Source: Maricaulis salignorans (GTDB lineage Bacteria; Pseudomonadota; Alphaproteobacteria; Caulobacterales; Maricaulaceae). Taken from it: 64,000 nucleotides of DNA. The stretch lies in assembly GCF_900103475.1 (NCBI RefSeq), contig NZ_FNHG01000002.1, positions 1-64,000 of the forward strand. The letters are read 5' to 3'. The position numbers were made by a program, and so were the translations under genes. The notes below the pieces were generated by a model. The model had not been told where the DNA came from, searched no databases, and saw nothing but the letters and a program-made list of their open reading frames with translations. Each line of letters starts with the position of its first letter. Within the stretch, counting starts at the first letter, position 1. This document shows positions 43,369 through 52,330 of this stretch, piece after piece.

Positions 43369-44595
43369 TCAGGTGCCGACGGATTCGCCGTGCAGTGTCG
43401 TATCCAGGCCCGTCACCTCATCCTCTTCGCCGACCCGCAATGTCATGAATTTCGACAGGGCGAACAGGATGACCCAGCTCATCGCGCCGCAATACAGCGC
43501 CGCGGCGAGCGCGCCCCAGACCTGGGTAAAGACCTGCATCAGATTGCCCTCAAGGGCACCGGGGGCGCCGCCAATGGCTTCCGAGGCGAAAACGCCCGTC
43601 AGCACCGCGCCGACCAGACCGCCGACGCCATGCAGGCCGAATGCGTCGAGCGTATCGTCCCATTTGCCCCAGCGCTTCAGCGCCGTGACGCCCCAATAGG
43701 CTCCGACCGCGCCGGCACCGCCAATGATGAAGGCGGCCCAGGCCGGCACGAAACCCGCCGCCGGCGTGATCGCAACCAGGCCGGCAATCGCACCGGAGGC
43801 AGCGCCGAGCACGCTCGCCTTGCCGCGCCGCAGCCATTCGATCGTGATCCAGGTCAGAAGCGCCGAGGCCGCCGCCAGCTGGGTGGTAACAAAGGCATGC
43901 GCCGCCGCACCATCTGCCGCCAGGGCCGAGCCACCATTGAAGCCGAACCAGCCAACCCAGAGCAGACCGGCACCGATCACGGTCAGTACGAGATTGTCGG
44001 GCATCATCTGCGCGCCGGGATAGCCACGCCGTGGTCCGACAAATTTTGCCAGCACAAGACCGGCAACACCGGCATTGATGTGCACAACCGCGCCGCCGGC
44101 AAAGTCGAGGACACCGGCATCGCCGAGAAAACCACCGCCCCAGACCCAGTGACAGACCGGCGCATAGACCAGGATCAGCCAGATGGAGGCGAAGATCATG
44201 AAGGCAGAGAAACGGATCCGCTCAACGGCGGCACCGGCAATGATGGCGACCGTGATGATGGCAAAGGTGAGCTGGAAAATGAAAAACAAATTCTCCGGCA
44301 AATCGCCCGACATTGTCTGTGGGGTGATGCCGAGCAAGCCGATCCGGCTCAGCCCGCCGATGAAGGAATTGAGAACGCCGCCATCGGTGAAGGCCAGGCT
44401 ATAGCCGAACAGGGCCCACAACACCGTCACAGCGGCCGTGGCGCCCAGGCTCTGCATCAGGGTCGAAAGCACATTCTTGCGCCGCACCATGCCGCCATAG
44501 AATAGGGCCAGCCCCGGAAGCGTCATCATCAGGACGAGCGCCGTTGCCGTCAGTATCCATGCGATATTGCCTGTGTCGATGCCAGCGTTGTCCAT
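43369..44595 (-). CDS. amt: Ammonium transporter (Amt family)
   Basis: 408 aa. It has the Amt membrane helices, e.g. LFYGGMVRRKNVLSTLMQS near residue 31, VHINAGVAGLVLA, and LHGVGGLVGAVLTGVFA with the pore-region His residues. It conducts ammonium across the inner membrane. Usually amt follows a PII gene (glnK); none is adjacent here. Upstream, the minus strand holds TGCACCATTTTGCA (about 44696-44709), close to an NtrC-type half-site pair, but no sigma-54 promoter could be read with confidence. Confidence 0.94.
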   Translation of the reverse strand: MDNAGIDTGNIAWILTATALVLMMTLPGLALFYGGMVRRKNVLSTLMQSLGATAAVTVLWALFGYSLAFTDGGVLNSFIGGLSRIGLLGITPQTMSGDLPENLFFIFQLTFAIITVAIIAGAAVERIRFSAFMIFASIWLILVYAPVCHWVWGGGFLGDAGVLDFAGGAVVHINAGVAGLVLAKFVGPRRGYPGAQMMPDNLVLTVIGAGLLWVGWFGFNGGSALAADGAAAHAFVTTQLAAASALLTWITIEWLRRGKASVLGAASGAIAGLVAITPAAGFVPAWAAFIIGGAGAVGAYWGVTALKRWGKWDDTLDAFGLHGVGGLVGAVLTGVFASEAIGGAPGALEGNLMQVFTQVWGALAAALYCGAMSWVILFALSKFMTLRVGEEDEVTGLDTTLHGESVGT

Positions 44596-44798
44596 CGGAC
44601 CTCTCCAGAATGTTGCAACGCATCATTGGTAGGCAAGCGGGAGCGGCGCTGTCGAGTTTCGGGGAAAATTTTCCTGCAATCGGCCGGGTTGCGCTGCAAA
44701 ATGGTGCAGGCTTGCCCGAATGGGAGGCAATCAAGCATGTTCTTGCCGTGATGCAGCGCCGCATTGATTAGGCGCGTCCATGTATTACGCTGTCGGGA

Positions 44799-45941
44799 AT
44801 GGATAGCAGGGATGAGGCCGAGACCGTGCAGACCAGCATTATTCGCTCAACCGGATTCTGGGCTCCGCCCGATGTGATCACCAATGCCGAGCTGGTCGCG
44901 AGCTATAACGCGTACGCGAAGCGCTTCAATGAAGAGCATGCAGACGCCATTGCCGCGGGCGATGTCCCGGAAGTGCCGTTTTCCAGCACCGACTTCATCG
45001 CCAATGCCTCGGGCATCGAGCGCCGCCATGTTCTGGAAAAGTCGGGCATTCTCGACATTGATCACCTGGTCCCGCGTATCCCGCCGCGGGGATTTGATGA
45101 CATCTCGGTGCAGGCTGAATTCGCCATGCGCGCGGTCAAGCCGGCGCTGGAGAAAGCCGGCCGCGACGGTTCCGAGATCGACGGGGTCATCGTTGCGTCC
45201 TCGGCACAGCAACGCAATTTCCCGGGCCTGTCCTGCGAGATCCAGAACCTGATCGGCGCAACCGGTTGGTCCTTCGATCTGACCATGGCCTGCGCCTCCG
45301 CGCTCTACGGGCTCAATATCGCCAATGCGATGATCCGCTCCGGCCAGGCGAAGCGCATCCTGGTCTGCTCGCCCGAGATCATGACCTGTATCAATGTCCA
45401 CTCGCGCCGCGATGTGCACTTCATCTTCGGCGATGCTGCCAGCGCCATACTGGTCGAGGCTGATGACGGCACACCGGGCGGCTGGGACGTGTTGGGCACC
45501 CACACCCAGAACAAATTTTCCAACCATCTGCGCTCCGATTACGGCTTCATCAATATCGCCGAGCGCACGGTCGATCCGGACTATACGCCCGGCCTCGACC
45601 AGGACGGGCACAAGGTCTTCAAGGATGTCGTCTCCTTCGCGCCGGTGGTGGCGCGCGATCTGATGGCACAGATCGGGCTCGAGCCGGAGGCGGTCCACCG
45701 CGCCTGGCTGCACCAGGCCAATATCCGCATGGTCGACATGATCGCCAAACGCATACTTGGCCGCGACCGCACGCTGGAGAACGCCCCTTCCATCCTCGAG
45801 GAATACGGCAACACCTCCTCCTCGAGCGTGGTGATGAATTTCGAGAAGAACTCCGAAGACATGAAGCCCGGTGAGACCGGGATCATGTGCGCCTATGGCG
45901 CCGGTTACGGCGTCGGCGCAGCGGCCATAAGGAAACGCTGA
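44799..45941 (+). CDS. Beta-ketoacyl-ACP synthase III, FabH2-like (copy 2)
   Basis: 380 aa from ATG 44799; a GTG at 44826 would start it exactly where copy 1 starts, and either may be right. The triad is Cys 165 (FDLTMACASALYG), His 305 (AWLHQANIRMVD) and Asn 338 (EYGNTSSSS). It shares the N-terminal insertion with copy 1 (YNAYAKRFNEEHADAIAAG), but many positions differ near the acyl pocket. The two probably use different primers. The stop overlaps the next lipoprotein start (TGATG), suggesting a functional link or at least coupled translation. Confidence 0.9.
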   Translation: MDSRDEAETVQTSIIRSTGFWAPPDVITNAELVASYNAYAKRFNEEHADAIAAGDVPEVPFSSTDFIANASGIERRHVLEKSGILDIDHLVPRIPPRGFDDISVQAEFAMRAVKPALEKAGRDGSEIDGVIVASSAQQRNFPGLSCEIQNLIGATGWSFDLTMACASALYGLNIANAMIRSGQAKRILVCSPEIMTCINVHSRRDVHFIFGDAASAILVEADDGTPGGWDVLGTHTQNKFSNHLRSDYGFINIAERTVDPDYTPGLDQDGHKVFKDVVSFAPVVARDLMAQIGLEPEAVHRAWLHQANIRMVDMIAKRILGRDRTLENAPSILEEYGNTSSSSVVMNFEKNSEDMKPGETGIMCAYGAGYGVGAAAIRKR

Positions 45942-46984
45942 TGCGTCACTACCTCGCCCTCGCCGCCGCCACGGGCCTGATCGCCTGCTCCCCCACGGAC
46001 CCCGACACACAGACGCCGGCAGCCGGGCCCCCGGCAGAGCGCGATCTCCCGGCGGCACCGGCCGTCGAGCGTGACGCGGAGGCACCGGCCGAAGAAACGG
46101 CGGGCCTGCCAGGCACGGACATCCGGATTTTTGCCCTCGACTGGGTCGATGGCCGCCCGCAGATCGGCGCGCCGGCTGGCGGCGTTGTCCGCCCGGGCTA
46201 TGACAATCAACCCTTCTTCACGCCCGATGGGACCGGCCTGCTCTACACGGCCGGCGATGATGCAAGCGGCGAAACAGATATCTGGCGGCTCGATCTGGCC
46301 AGTGGCGAAACCGCGCCGGTCACCCGCACACCGGATGAGAGCGAATACTCGCCGCGCGTCCCACCGGGTGAAGCCGAGCTGTCCTATATCTACCAGCCGC
46401 CGGGCGGTTATGCCGGCAATGCCTATCTGGCCAATGCGGACAATTCAGACCGCCGGGCCGCCGAGGATCTGGCGCCGGTCGGCTATTACCTGTTCAGCGG
46501 CGATATGCGCCATGTCGTCACCTTTGCTCTGGGTGAGCCCAATACGCTGCAATTGATTGATCGCTCGGTCGAGCCGGAAATCGTGCAGGCTGTGGCTGAC
46601 AATCCCGGCGCCTCCCTCGCCCGGACCCTGCACGGCGATGGTGCCTGGGTCACGCTGGAGCGGGCTGATGGCGGGTTTGCGGTTCACCGGCTCGACTTTG
46701 CCACTGGCGCTCTGAGCGCGGGCTTTGATCTACCCGGCATGCAACCGCATTTCGCACGCATCACCAGCCCGGCATCGGGCATGTTCGCCTTTGACGGCTT
46801 CTTCTCCGCCGCCGATGGAACCCTGTTCTATGGCGCGGTCTCAGCAGCCGCTGCGGCAACGACACGGTCACCGGCCTGGAGCGAGATTGCCAGTCTCTCC
46901 GCGCTCGGCCTGGACGGTGTCACGCGCATCGCTGTCAGTGCGAATGCCGACCTTGTCGCCTTCGTCGTCGCCGACCAGGGCTGA
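45941..46984 (+). CDS. Lipoprotein with WD40/PD40-like propeller
   Basis: 347 aa. The lipobox GLIAC gives Cys 16, followed by a Pro/Ala/Glu-rich linker. The propeller has TolB-like repeats (GYDNQPFFTPDGTGLLYTAG, DIWRLDLASGETAPVTRTPD, ESEYSPRVPPGEAELSYIY). Such domains bind proteins in the periplasm. It is coupled to the FabH-like gene upstream by a one-base overlap. ATG 45941 was preferred over an upstream in-frame start inside the FabH-like gene. Confidence 0.8.
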   Translation: MRHYLALAAATGLIACSPTDPDTQTPAAGPPAERDLPAAPAVERDAEAPAEETAGLPGTDIRIFALDWVDGRPQIGAPAGGVVRPGYDNQPFFTPDGTGLLYTAGDDASGETDIWRLDLASGETAPVTRTPDESEYSPRVPPGEAELSYIYQPPGGYAGNAYLANADNSDRRAAEDLAPVGYYLFSGDMRHVVTFALGEPNTLQLIDRSVEPEIVQAVADNPGASLARTLHGDGAWVTLERADGGFAVHRLDFATGALSAGFDLPGMQPHFARITSPASGMFAFDGFFSAADGTLFYGAVSAAAAATTRSPAWSEIASLSALGLDGVTRIAVSANADLVAFVVADQG

Positions 46985-47060
46985 CCAGCCATCGCGATAG
47001 GCCGATCAATCCACCCGGAAACGCGGACACCCGCCCGGCACCCAGGAGAAGCCGCAGACC

Positions 47061-47858
47061 GTGTTGATCTCGATCCACATTCCCAAGACGGCGGGCACCG
47101 CCTGGCGCCTGATGATCGAGGCGAATGCCGGCCTGCAGGCGAGTTTCGTCTCGGTTGAGGCACGAGACCGCGACGACGCTGCCACCCGGGCGCTCGCCCT
47201 GATCGATTCCGGCCGGGAGAATGAGGCGCGAACCCTGGTTGAGGACGCCGGTTGCCAAATGATTCACGGACACCGGGCCGATGCCTTCCTCAAGCTTTTT
47301 CCCAATGCGCCGGCGATCTTCTGGTTACGCGAGCCGAAGCCAAGATTATTGTCGGAATATACGCATCTGAAGACGTTCAAGCGCGAGGAAGGCAAGCTCG
47401 GGCAAGCCATTCATGCCGGTGCGGCTGATCTGGGCGATCTGGCGCGAGCGCGGGGCCAGATCTACACCCGGCTCGAGTCCCGGCTCGACGAACACCCCGG
47501 CGGCTATATCGCCATGCTGACCGAAAGAGCCGATCAGGCCGCCCAGGCGTTTCATGCGGCGCTCGGCTGGCGGGGCCATCTGGCTCGGCGCAATGTCGCC
47601 CCGAGGATGTCCAGCGCGACCCTTGACGCCCTGGTAGACGGCCAGAATGAAGCACTCGATGAAATTCTCGCCAGCGACCGGCGCATCCATGATCAATGGC
47701 GCCAGCGCTGGGATAGCGGCGAGGCCGGTGAGCGGGCGATGGCCTTGCTGCAGGCGGGCCCTCGCCGGCAGCCGCCCCCGCTGCGGCACTATCTGCGCCG
47801 CCTTGCCGGGATCGGAAAGGAGCGATTGGGCCGGGCGCTGGGCCGCGATTGGCGCTAG
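47061..47858 (+). CDS. Sulfotransferase family protein (HS2ST/Sulfotransfer_2-like)
   Basis: 265 aa from GTG 47061. The 5'-phosphosulfate binding motif is HIPKTAGTAWR near residue 6 and the 3'-phosphate binding motif is FWLREPKPRLLSEYTH near residue 91. It resembles carbohydrate sulfotransferases more than the TPR fusion at 39.4 kb. AGGAG lies 13 bp upstream, a long spacing, so the TTG one codon later may also be used. It is followed by an acyltransferase gene, which suggests surface polysaccharide decoration. Confidence 0.75.
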   Translation: MLISIHIPKTAGTAWRLMIEANAGLQASFVSVEARDRDDAATRALALIDSGRENEARTLVEDAGCQMIHGHRADAFLKLFPNAPAIFWLREPKPRLLSEYTHLKTFKREEGKLGQAIHAGAADLGDLARARGQIYTRLESRLDEHPGGYIAMLTERADQAAQAFHAALGWRGHLARRNVAPRMSSATLDALVDGQNEALDEILASDRRIHDQWRQRWDSGEAGERAMALLQAGPRRQPPPLRHYLRRLAGIGKERLGRALGRDWR

Positions 47859-47900
47859 TGTATGTTTGCGGCGTTCGCCGATGATTTCTACAGGAAACAG

Positions 47901-48965
47901 ATGACCGTCACTGGCGCCCACAAGACCATCCCTGAAATCCAGTATCTGCGGATGATCGCCGTCCTGCTGGTGGTCATCGCCCACCTCTATCAGGCCAATG
48001 TCCGCTTTTTCGCACAGCCCCTGCTCGGCGATTTCGCCTATGCCGGCTTTGGCGGCGTGGATGTCTTCTTCGTCGTGTCCGGCTTCATCATTCACCACCT
48101 CTACAGCCGGAAGGCTGCACCCGGCTGGCGCTATTATGTCAACCGGCTCAACCGGATCCTGCCACTCTACTGGTTCTTCACGGCCCTGGCTGTTGCCGGA
48201 TACTGGGTGATGGGCGACAGCCTGACCCGGGATCTTGCCGAACTGGACCTCTGGACATCCCTCCTCCTCCTGCCCAGCGGCTCGCCGCCAATCCTGGTGA
48301 TCGGCTGGACGCTGACGCACGAGCTCTATTTTTACCTGGTTTTCGGGCTGATGATGTTGGCGCCCCCGGCGATGCGAGGATGGGCGGCAGGCGTGTGGGC
48401 CGGGGCCAGCCTGATAATGGCGCTTCAATCTGAACCGCTGATCTCGCCCTGGCTGAATCTGATTTTCAGCCCGTTCAACCTGTTATTCCTGGCCGGGACC
48501 ATGCTGTCGGCCCATTACCGGCACCTCGCCCGCCTCCGCTGGCCGTTGCTTGTGGTGGCCATCGCCGGCGCTGGACTGGCCATGTTCTGGACCGGGTCGC
48601 AAGGCCTGGCGGGCATCGAAAACCGGACGATCCGCGTCGCCGCCTTCCTGCCCTTCGCCGTCGGGCTCAGCGGAAGCCTGCTGGCCTGGGCGCCACGCTG
48701 GCCGGAGCTGGCGGCGCGTATCGGCGACTGGTCCTACGCGATCTATCTGAGCCATATCCTGGTGATCGGCATCATGGCGCGGCTGTTTGCGACCGTTGCG
48801 GCAGAGCATTCCTGGTCAGGCTGGCTGCTCTACCCGGCCTGCCTCGCCGCCTGCCTTCTCGTCGGTGCGATCAGTCATTACGGCGTCGAGCGACCGATAT
48901 TGCTGCGCCTCAAAGCCCTGATCAACCAGACCGCGCCGGTCGCGCCGAAGCGCGAAACCGACTAG
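47901..48965 (+). CDS. Acyltransferase 3 family membrane protein (OafA/YrhL-like)
   Basis: 354 aa from ATG 47901, chosen because AGGAAACAG directly precedes it; an ATG at 47862 lacks a binding site. About ten helices; the conserved features IQYLRMIAVLLVVIAHLYQ and GGVDVFFVVSGFIIH carry the catalytic-region His. Such proteins O-acetylate or acylate sugars of LPS, exopolysaccharide or lipids in the inner membrane. It lies 42 bp after the sulfotransferase gene. Confidence 0.92.
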   Translation: MTVTGAHKTIPEIQYLRMIAVLLVVIAHLYQANVRFFAQPLLGDFAYAGFGGVDVFFVVSGFIIHHLYSRKAAPGWRYYVNRLNRILPLYWFFTALAVAGYWVMGDSLTRDLAELDLWTSLLLLPSGSPPILVIGWTLTHELYFYLVFGLMMLAPPAMRGWAAGVWAGASLIMALQSEPLISPWLNLIFSPFNLLFLAGTMLSAHYRHLARLRWPLLVVAIAGAGLAMFWTGSQGLAGIENRTIRVAAFLPFAVGLSGSLLAWAPRWPELAARIGDWSYAIYLSHILVIGIMARLFATVAAEHSWSGWLLYPACLAACLLVGAISHYGVERPILLRLKALINQTAPVAPKRETD

Positions 48966-48979
48966 GTCTTGAGCGCCAG

Positions 48980-49354
48980 TCAGAGCGGCGTTGTTTCGGT
49001 GATCTTGTAAGTCAGATCATCGCCATCAGCTTCGTGGATGGTGAGATAGTCGCCGATCCGCATCGAGTGCTCGCCGAGGCGGTAGACCGGCTCATCGGGG
49101 CCCTCTTCCTCTTCATCATAGCGGAAAAACCAGCGTGTGCCGCGGTGCGAGAGCCAGCCATCGGCGGTCTCGGTCGCATCGGGAGAGAAGCGGTCGACCG
49201 TGCACGCTGCCTTGTTGGCACGCCACAACTCGGTATCGAGCTTGCCGTCCTTGTCGAGGGGCGCGATCACGACATAGCCGTGATGATCGTCACCGTCGGG
49301 AAAACCGGCATCAGGATTGCGGCCAAGGCGCATGACAACACGTGTGAGCGACAT
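48980..49354 (-). CDS. Conserved hypothetical protein
   Basis: 124 aa, acidic, no signal peptide or membrane helix. Features include VVMRLGRNPDAGFPDGDDHHGYVVIAPLD near the start and WFFRYDEEEEG later; the rest looks like a small beta-rich fold. I have seen similar proteins described as conserved in alphaproteobacteria but assign no family. It converges on the acyltransferase gene. Confidence 0.65.
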   Translation of the reverse strand: MSLTRVVMRLGRNPDAGFPDGDDHHGYVVIAPLDKDGKLDTELWRANKAACTVDRFSPDATETADGWLSHRGTRWFFRYDEEEEGPDEPVYRLGEHSMRIGDYLTIHEADGDDLTYKITETTPL

Positions 49355-49534
49355 CGATTTCTCCAGTGATGATTGTTTCTACCCCCTTGATGTATGGATC
49401 CTGGCAGGCCGGCGCAACCGAAGCAAACCTGCGACATCGCGGCGCAGACAACTGTGGAGTAAGTTCAGCGCGCGGTGGCGAAGGCCAGACCGGTCTGCTA
49501 TTTCCGCAACCCGCCGCGAAATGAGACCCCTGCC

Positions 49535-50152
49535 ATGCCGCCCGCCGCCAAGACCAAAAAAGAAGCCCCGCGCGCCTGGCAGCGCATGATCTCCGGCCGC
49601 CGGCTCAACCTGCTCGAACCCTCGCCCTTTGATGTCGAGATCGAGGATATTGCCCACGGCCTCGCCCGCGTCGCCCGCTGGAATGGCCAGACGATGGGCG
49701 ATCACGCCTTTTCGGTCGCCGAACACTCGGTCGTGGTGCTGGAAATCCTCGACCAGCTCTATCCTGGCACGCCGCATAAATGGCGCCTGGCAGCGCTGCT
49801 GCATGACAGTCCGGAATATGTGATCGGCGACATGATCAGCCCGTTCAAGGCGGCGCTGGGCGTCAATTACCGCGATTTCGAGGACCGGCTTGAGGCCGCC
49901 GTGCACCTGCGCTATGGCCTGCCGCCGAAACTGCCCAAGGAGGTCAAGCGCAAGGTCAAACGCGCTGATGTCTGTTGCGCCTATTTCGAGGCCACGCAAA
50001 TTGCCGGTTTCTCGCACGCGGAATCCGTGAAATTCTTTGGCCGTCCGCCTGCCGACCTGGAGATCGAGATCCGCCCGCTTCCCGTCAAACAGGCCCAGCA
50101 GCTTTTCCTCGACCGTTTCGCGACCGTGCTGGCAGAGTTTGAGACCAGCTGA
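49535..50152 (+). CDS. HD-domain phosphohydrolase (YfbR-like)
   Basis: 205 aa from ATG 49535. The HD-fold metal motifs are visible: MGDHAFSVAEHS, then AALLHDSPEYVIGDMISPFK. YfbR-type enzymes dephosphorylate 5'-deoxynucleotides. The stop overlaps the NadQ-like regulator start (50152), so these two are probably co-translated. A longer frame from 49475 has no further similarity. Confidence 0.85.
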   Translation: MPPAAKTKKEAPRAWQRMISGRRLNLLEPSPFDVEIEDIAHGLARVARWNGQTMGDHAFSVAEHSVVVLEILDQLYPGTPHKWRLAALLHDSPEYVIGDMISPFKAALGVNYRDFEDRLEAAVHLRYGLPPKLPKEVKRKVKRADVCCAYFEATQIAGFSHAESVKFFGRPPADLEIEIRPLPVKQAQQLFLDRFATVLAEFETS

Positions 50153-51114
50153 TGGCCATGGCCGGACAATCCATCGTCGTCGGCCTCAACGCGGTGATCC
50201 TCGCCGCCGATACCGAACACCCGCAAGTGCTGATCGTGCCGCAAGCAGGCAGTGATGTCGCCCTGCCCTTCGGCCCGTTCGATCCGGCCGAACACCGCAC
50301 CTTCGAGATCGGCCTGCGCCGTTGGGTCGCCGAACAGGCGCGCTTCCAGCTGGGCTATGTCGAACAGCTCTACACCTTTGGTGATCGCGGCCGCGAAGCG
50401 CCGGTCGCGGCGATGTCGGGTCTGGAGGATTCGCGCATCATCTCGATCGGCTATCTCGGCCTGACGCCGGTGGCGGCACCGCCGCCCGAAGGCGGTGGCC
50501 AGTGGCGCGGCTGGTACAGCTTCTTTCCCTGGGAAGACTGGCGCGCCGGCAAGCCGGACATGATCGATGCCGATATCGTGCCGCGCCTGAAGGCCTGGGC
50601 TGATGAGGCCGGAGCGCCGGGCGGACGCGCCTCGCGCCACGACCGGGTCAAACAGGCCTTCGGCCTCGATGGCGCCAACTGGAATGAGCAACACGCGCTG
50701 GACCGGTTTGAACTTCTCTACGAGGCCGGCCTGGTCGACGAGGCCGAGCGCGATGGCCAGATCGACGGACCGCCGACCGGCCCCAGGCTGGGCCAGGCGA
50801 TGGCGTCCGACCATCGCCGCATCCTCGCCACCGCTATCATCCGGCTGCGCGGCAAGGTGAGGTATCGCCCGATCGTGTTCGAACTCATGCCGGAACTCTT
50901 CACCCTCTCGGCGCTGCAGCAGGTCGTCGAAGGCATTGTCGGTTACCGCCTGCACAAGCAGAATTTCCGCCGCGCCCTCGACCGCACCGGCTTTGTTGAA
51001 GGCACCGGCAAGATGGAAGCCCTGACCGGCGGCCGCCCGGCGGAGCTGTTCCGCTATCGCCGCGAAGCCCTGGCCGGCCTGCCCTCGCTGGGTCTTGCGA
51101 CGCCGCGGCTTTAA
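50152..51114 (+). CDS. NadQ-like regulator of NAD synthesis (NUDIX-like plus winged helix)
   Basis: 320 aa, with a NUDIX-like domain (residues 1 to about 165) and a winged-helix C-terminal domain (ELFTLSALQQVVEGIVGYRL ... GFVEGTG). NUDIX catalytic residues are not present in the expected box (EIGLRRWVAEQARFQLGYVE), so it is likely a ligand sensor. Length and order match COG4111/NadQ better than the shorter NrtR. Family members repress nad genes in alphaproteobacteria. nadABC lies 1.2 kb downstream with three copies of a palindrome in its leader. Confidence 0.82.
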   Translation: MAMAGQSIVVGLNAVILAADTEHPQVLIVPQAGSDVALPFGPFDPAEHRTFEIGLRRWVAEQARFQLGYVEQLYTFGDRGREAPVAAMSGLEDSRIISIGYLGLTPVAAPPPEGGGQWRGWYSFFPWEDWRAGKPDMIDADIVPRLKAWADEAGAPGGRASRHDRVKQAFGLDGANWNEQHALDRFELLYEAGLVDEAERDGQIDGPPTGPRLGQAMASDHRRILATAIIRLRGKVRYRPIVFELMPELFTLSALQQVVEGIVGYRLHKQNFRRALDRTGFVEGTGKMEALTGGRPAELFRYRREALAGLPSLGLATPRL

Positions 51115-51116
51115 GC

Positions 51117-51794
51117 GTGGTCTCTGCCCCCGACAAACCGCGCCCCTTTACCTATGCGCCGCCGCCCGCTGGCGCCTTGCCCATTGTGCATGCCGATGAC
51201 CACATCCTGGTGCTCGACAAGCCGGCCGGCCTCCTGACCGTGGCCGGCAATACGCCGGAGCTGGCCGATTGCCTGGAGGCCCGGGTCAGGACGCAATACC
51301 CGACGGCGACCATGATCCACCGTCTCGACATGGACACATCAGGCCTCATTGTGCTGGCATTGACCCCCGGGGCCCATGCCCATATCGGCAAGCAATTCGA
51401 AAAACGCCTCACCCGAAAAACCTATATCGCCCTCGTCTGGGGGCAGATGGCGCAGGCCTCCGGCCGCATCGATCAGCCGATGAAGTCCGACTGGCCCAAT
51501 CGCCCCAAACAGCATGTCGATCCCGTTGATGGCCGGGCGGCGGTCACCGACTGGCAGGTGCTGGAGACCGGCCCCGACCGCACGCGCCTGTGCCTGACAC
51601 CGCTGACCGGGCGGACGCATCAATTGCGGGTCCACATGGCCTTTCTCGGCCACCCCATCCTCGGCGATAATCTCTACGCGCCGGAAGACGCCCTCGCCGC
51701 CAGCGACCGGCTGTGTCTGCACGCGGGAACGCTGGAATTCCGGCATCCCGATGGCGGCGCGCCCGTGCGCTTTGACAGTCCGGCGCCCTTCTAG
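51117..51794 (+). CDS. RluA-family pseudouridine synthase
   Basis: 225 aa from GTG 51117, only 2 bp after the regulator stop. The catalytic Asp is in MIHRLDMDTSGLIVLA, with VLDKPAGLL upstream and TGRTHQLRVHM downstream. It isomerises uridine in rRNA or tRNA (RluA acts on 23S U746 and tRNA U32 in E. coli); the exact target is not readable. No S4 domain, so it is closer to RluA than to RluC/D. Confidence 0.92.
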   Translation: MVSAPDKPRPFTYAPPPAGALPIVHADDHILVLDKPAGLLTVAGNTPELADCLEARVRTQYPTATMIHRLDMDTSGLIVLALTPGAHAHIGKQFEKRLTRKTYIALVWGQMAQASGRIDQPMKSDWPNRPKQHVDPVDGRAAVTDWQVLETGPDRTRLCLTPLTGRTHQLRVHMAFLGHPILGDNLYAPEDALAASDRLCLHAGTLEFRHPDGGAPVRFDSPAPF

Positions 51795-51872
51795 CCTGGC
51801 CCTCCGGTGCGCCATTAATCCAATCGCAAGCCGCGCCATCCATGCTCACCGCAAACTGAACGGGAGACCTTC

Positions 51873-52193
51873 ATGCGCGCGACTCATCTGATTGCATCCG
51901 GCTTCATCCTTGTGGCCGGCGCCGGCACTGCCGCCTGGTCACAGACCCCCAATAATCAACAGGTCAATCCACAGATCACCGATGCCGTCACGCAGGCGAA
52001 TGTCGAAGTTCTCGGTGATGCACCTGCGGACGCGATGGGCAATCTCTATCAGGAGACCGACCAGGCCCTGGCCAATGCCGCGCACAATGCGACCTCCGCC
52101 CAGCAGAATGCCAACACCGTGCTGCAGGCGACAACGACCCAGGGTGTCGAGATGCTCGACGCGGAAACAGCCTCTCCGGCTGAGCCGGACTAG
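51873..52193 (+). CDS. RebB-like (R-body, killing trait) protein with export signal
   Basis: 106 aa from ATG 51873 (SD CGGGAG). Residues 1-23 look like a Sec signal peptide (ASGFILVAGAGTAAWSQ). Residues 31-95 match the RebB/killing-trait family: VNPQITDAVTQANVEVLGDA, then LYQETDQALANAAHNATSAQ and ATTTQGV. RebB proteins polymerise into R-body ribbons in Caedibacter and other bacteria, but they lack a signal peptide there. No rebA, rebC or rebD neighbour is seen. It lies immediately upstream of the nadA leader but probably has its own transcript. Confidence 0.8.
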   Translation: MRATHLIASGFILVAGAGTAAWSQTPNNQQVNPQITDAVTQANVEVLGDAPADAMGNLYQETDQALANAAHNATSAQQNANTVLQATTTQGVEMLDAETASPAEPD

Positions 52194-52233
52194 CCGCCTT
52201 CATCCAGCCCCGGACGCTTCCTCCCTTGCTATG

Positions 52234-52248
52234 TGCTCAGAGTGAGCA
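52234..52248. promoter_or_regulatory. NadQ-type operator 1 upstream of nadA
   Basis: TGCTCA-GAG-TGAGCA, a perfect 15-bp palindrome. It is one of three copies with identical spacing before nadA. It lies 108-122 bp upstream of the nadA ATG. Confidence 0.75.
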
Positions 52249-52267
52249 TATAAACACGCCATAGATA

Positions 52268-52282
52268 GGCTCATTTCGAGCA
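52268..52282. promoter_or_regulatory. NadQ-type operator 2 upstream of nadA
   Basis: GGCTCA-TTT-CGAGCA, the same 15-bp pattern with mismatches at the outer and inner positions. It starts 34 bp after operator 1. Confidence 0.72.
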
Positions 52283-52330
52283 AAAGGTGATTTCAGGATA
52301 TCGGAATCGCCCTTTTTCGGACCTCTGTAA

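Noticed and set aside
44596-44798. Sigma-54/NtrC control of amt
   Set aside because: A TGCACCATTTTGCA sequence is suggestive, but no GG-N10-GC promoter core could be aligned, so it is not listed as a feature.
47862-47900. ATG 47862 as start of the acyltransferase
   Set aside because: No ribosome binding site before it, while ATG 47901 has AGGAAACAG directly upstream.
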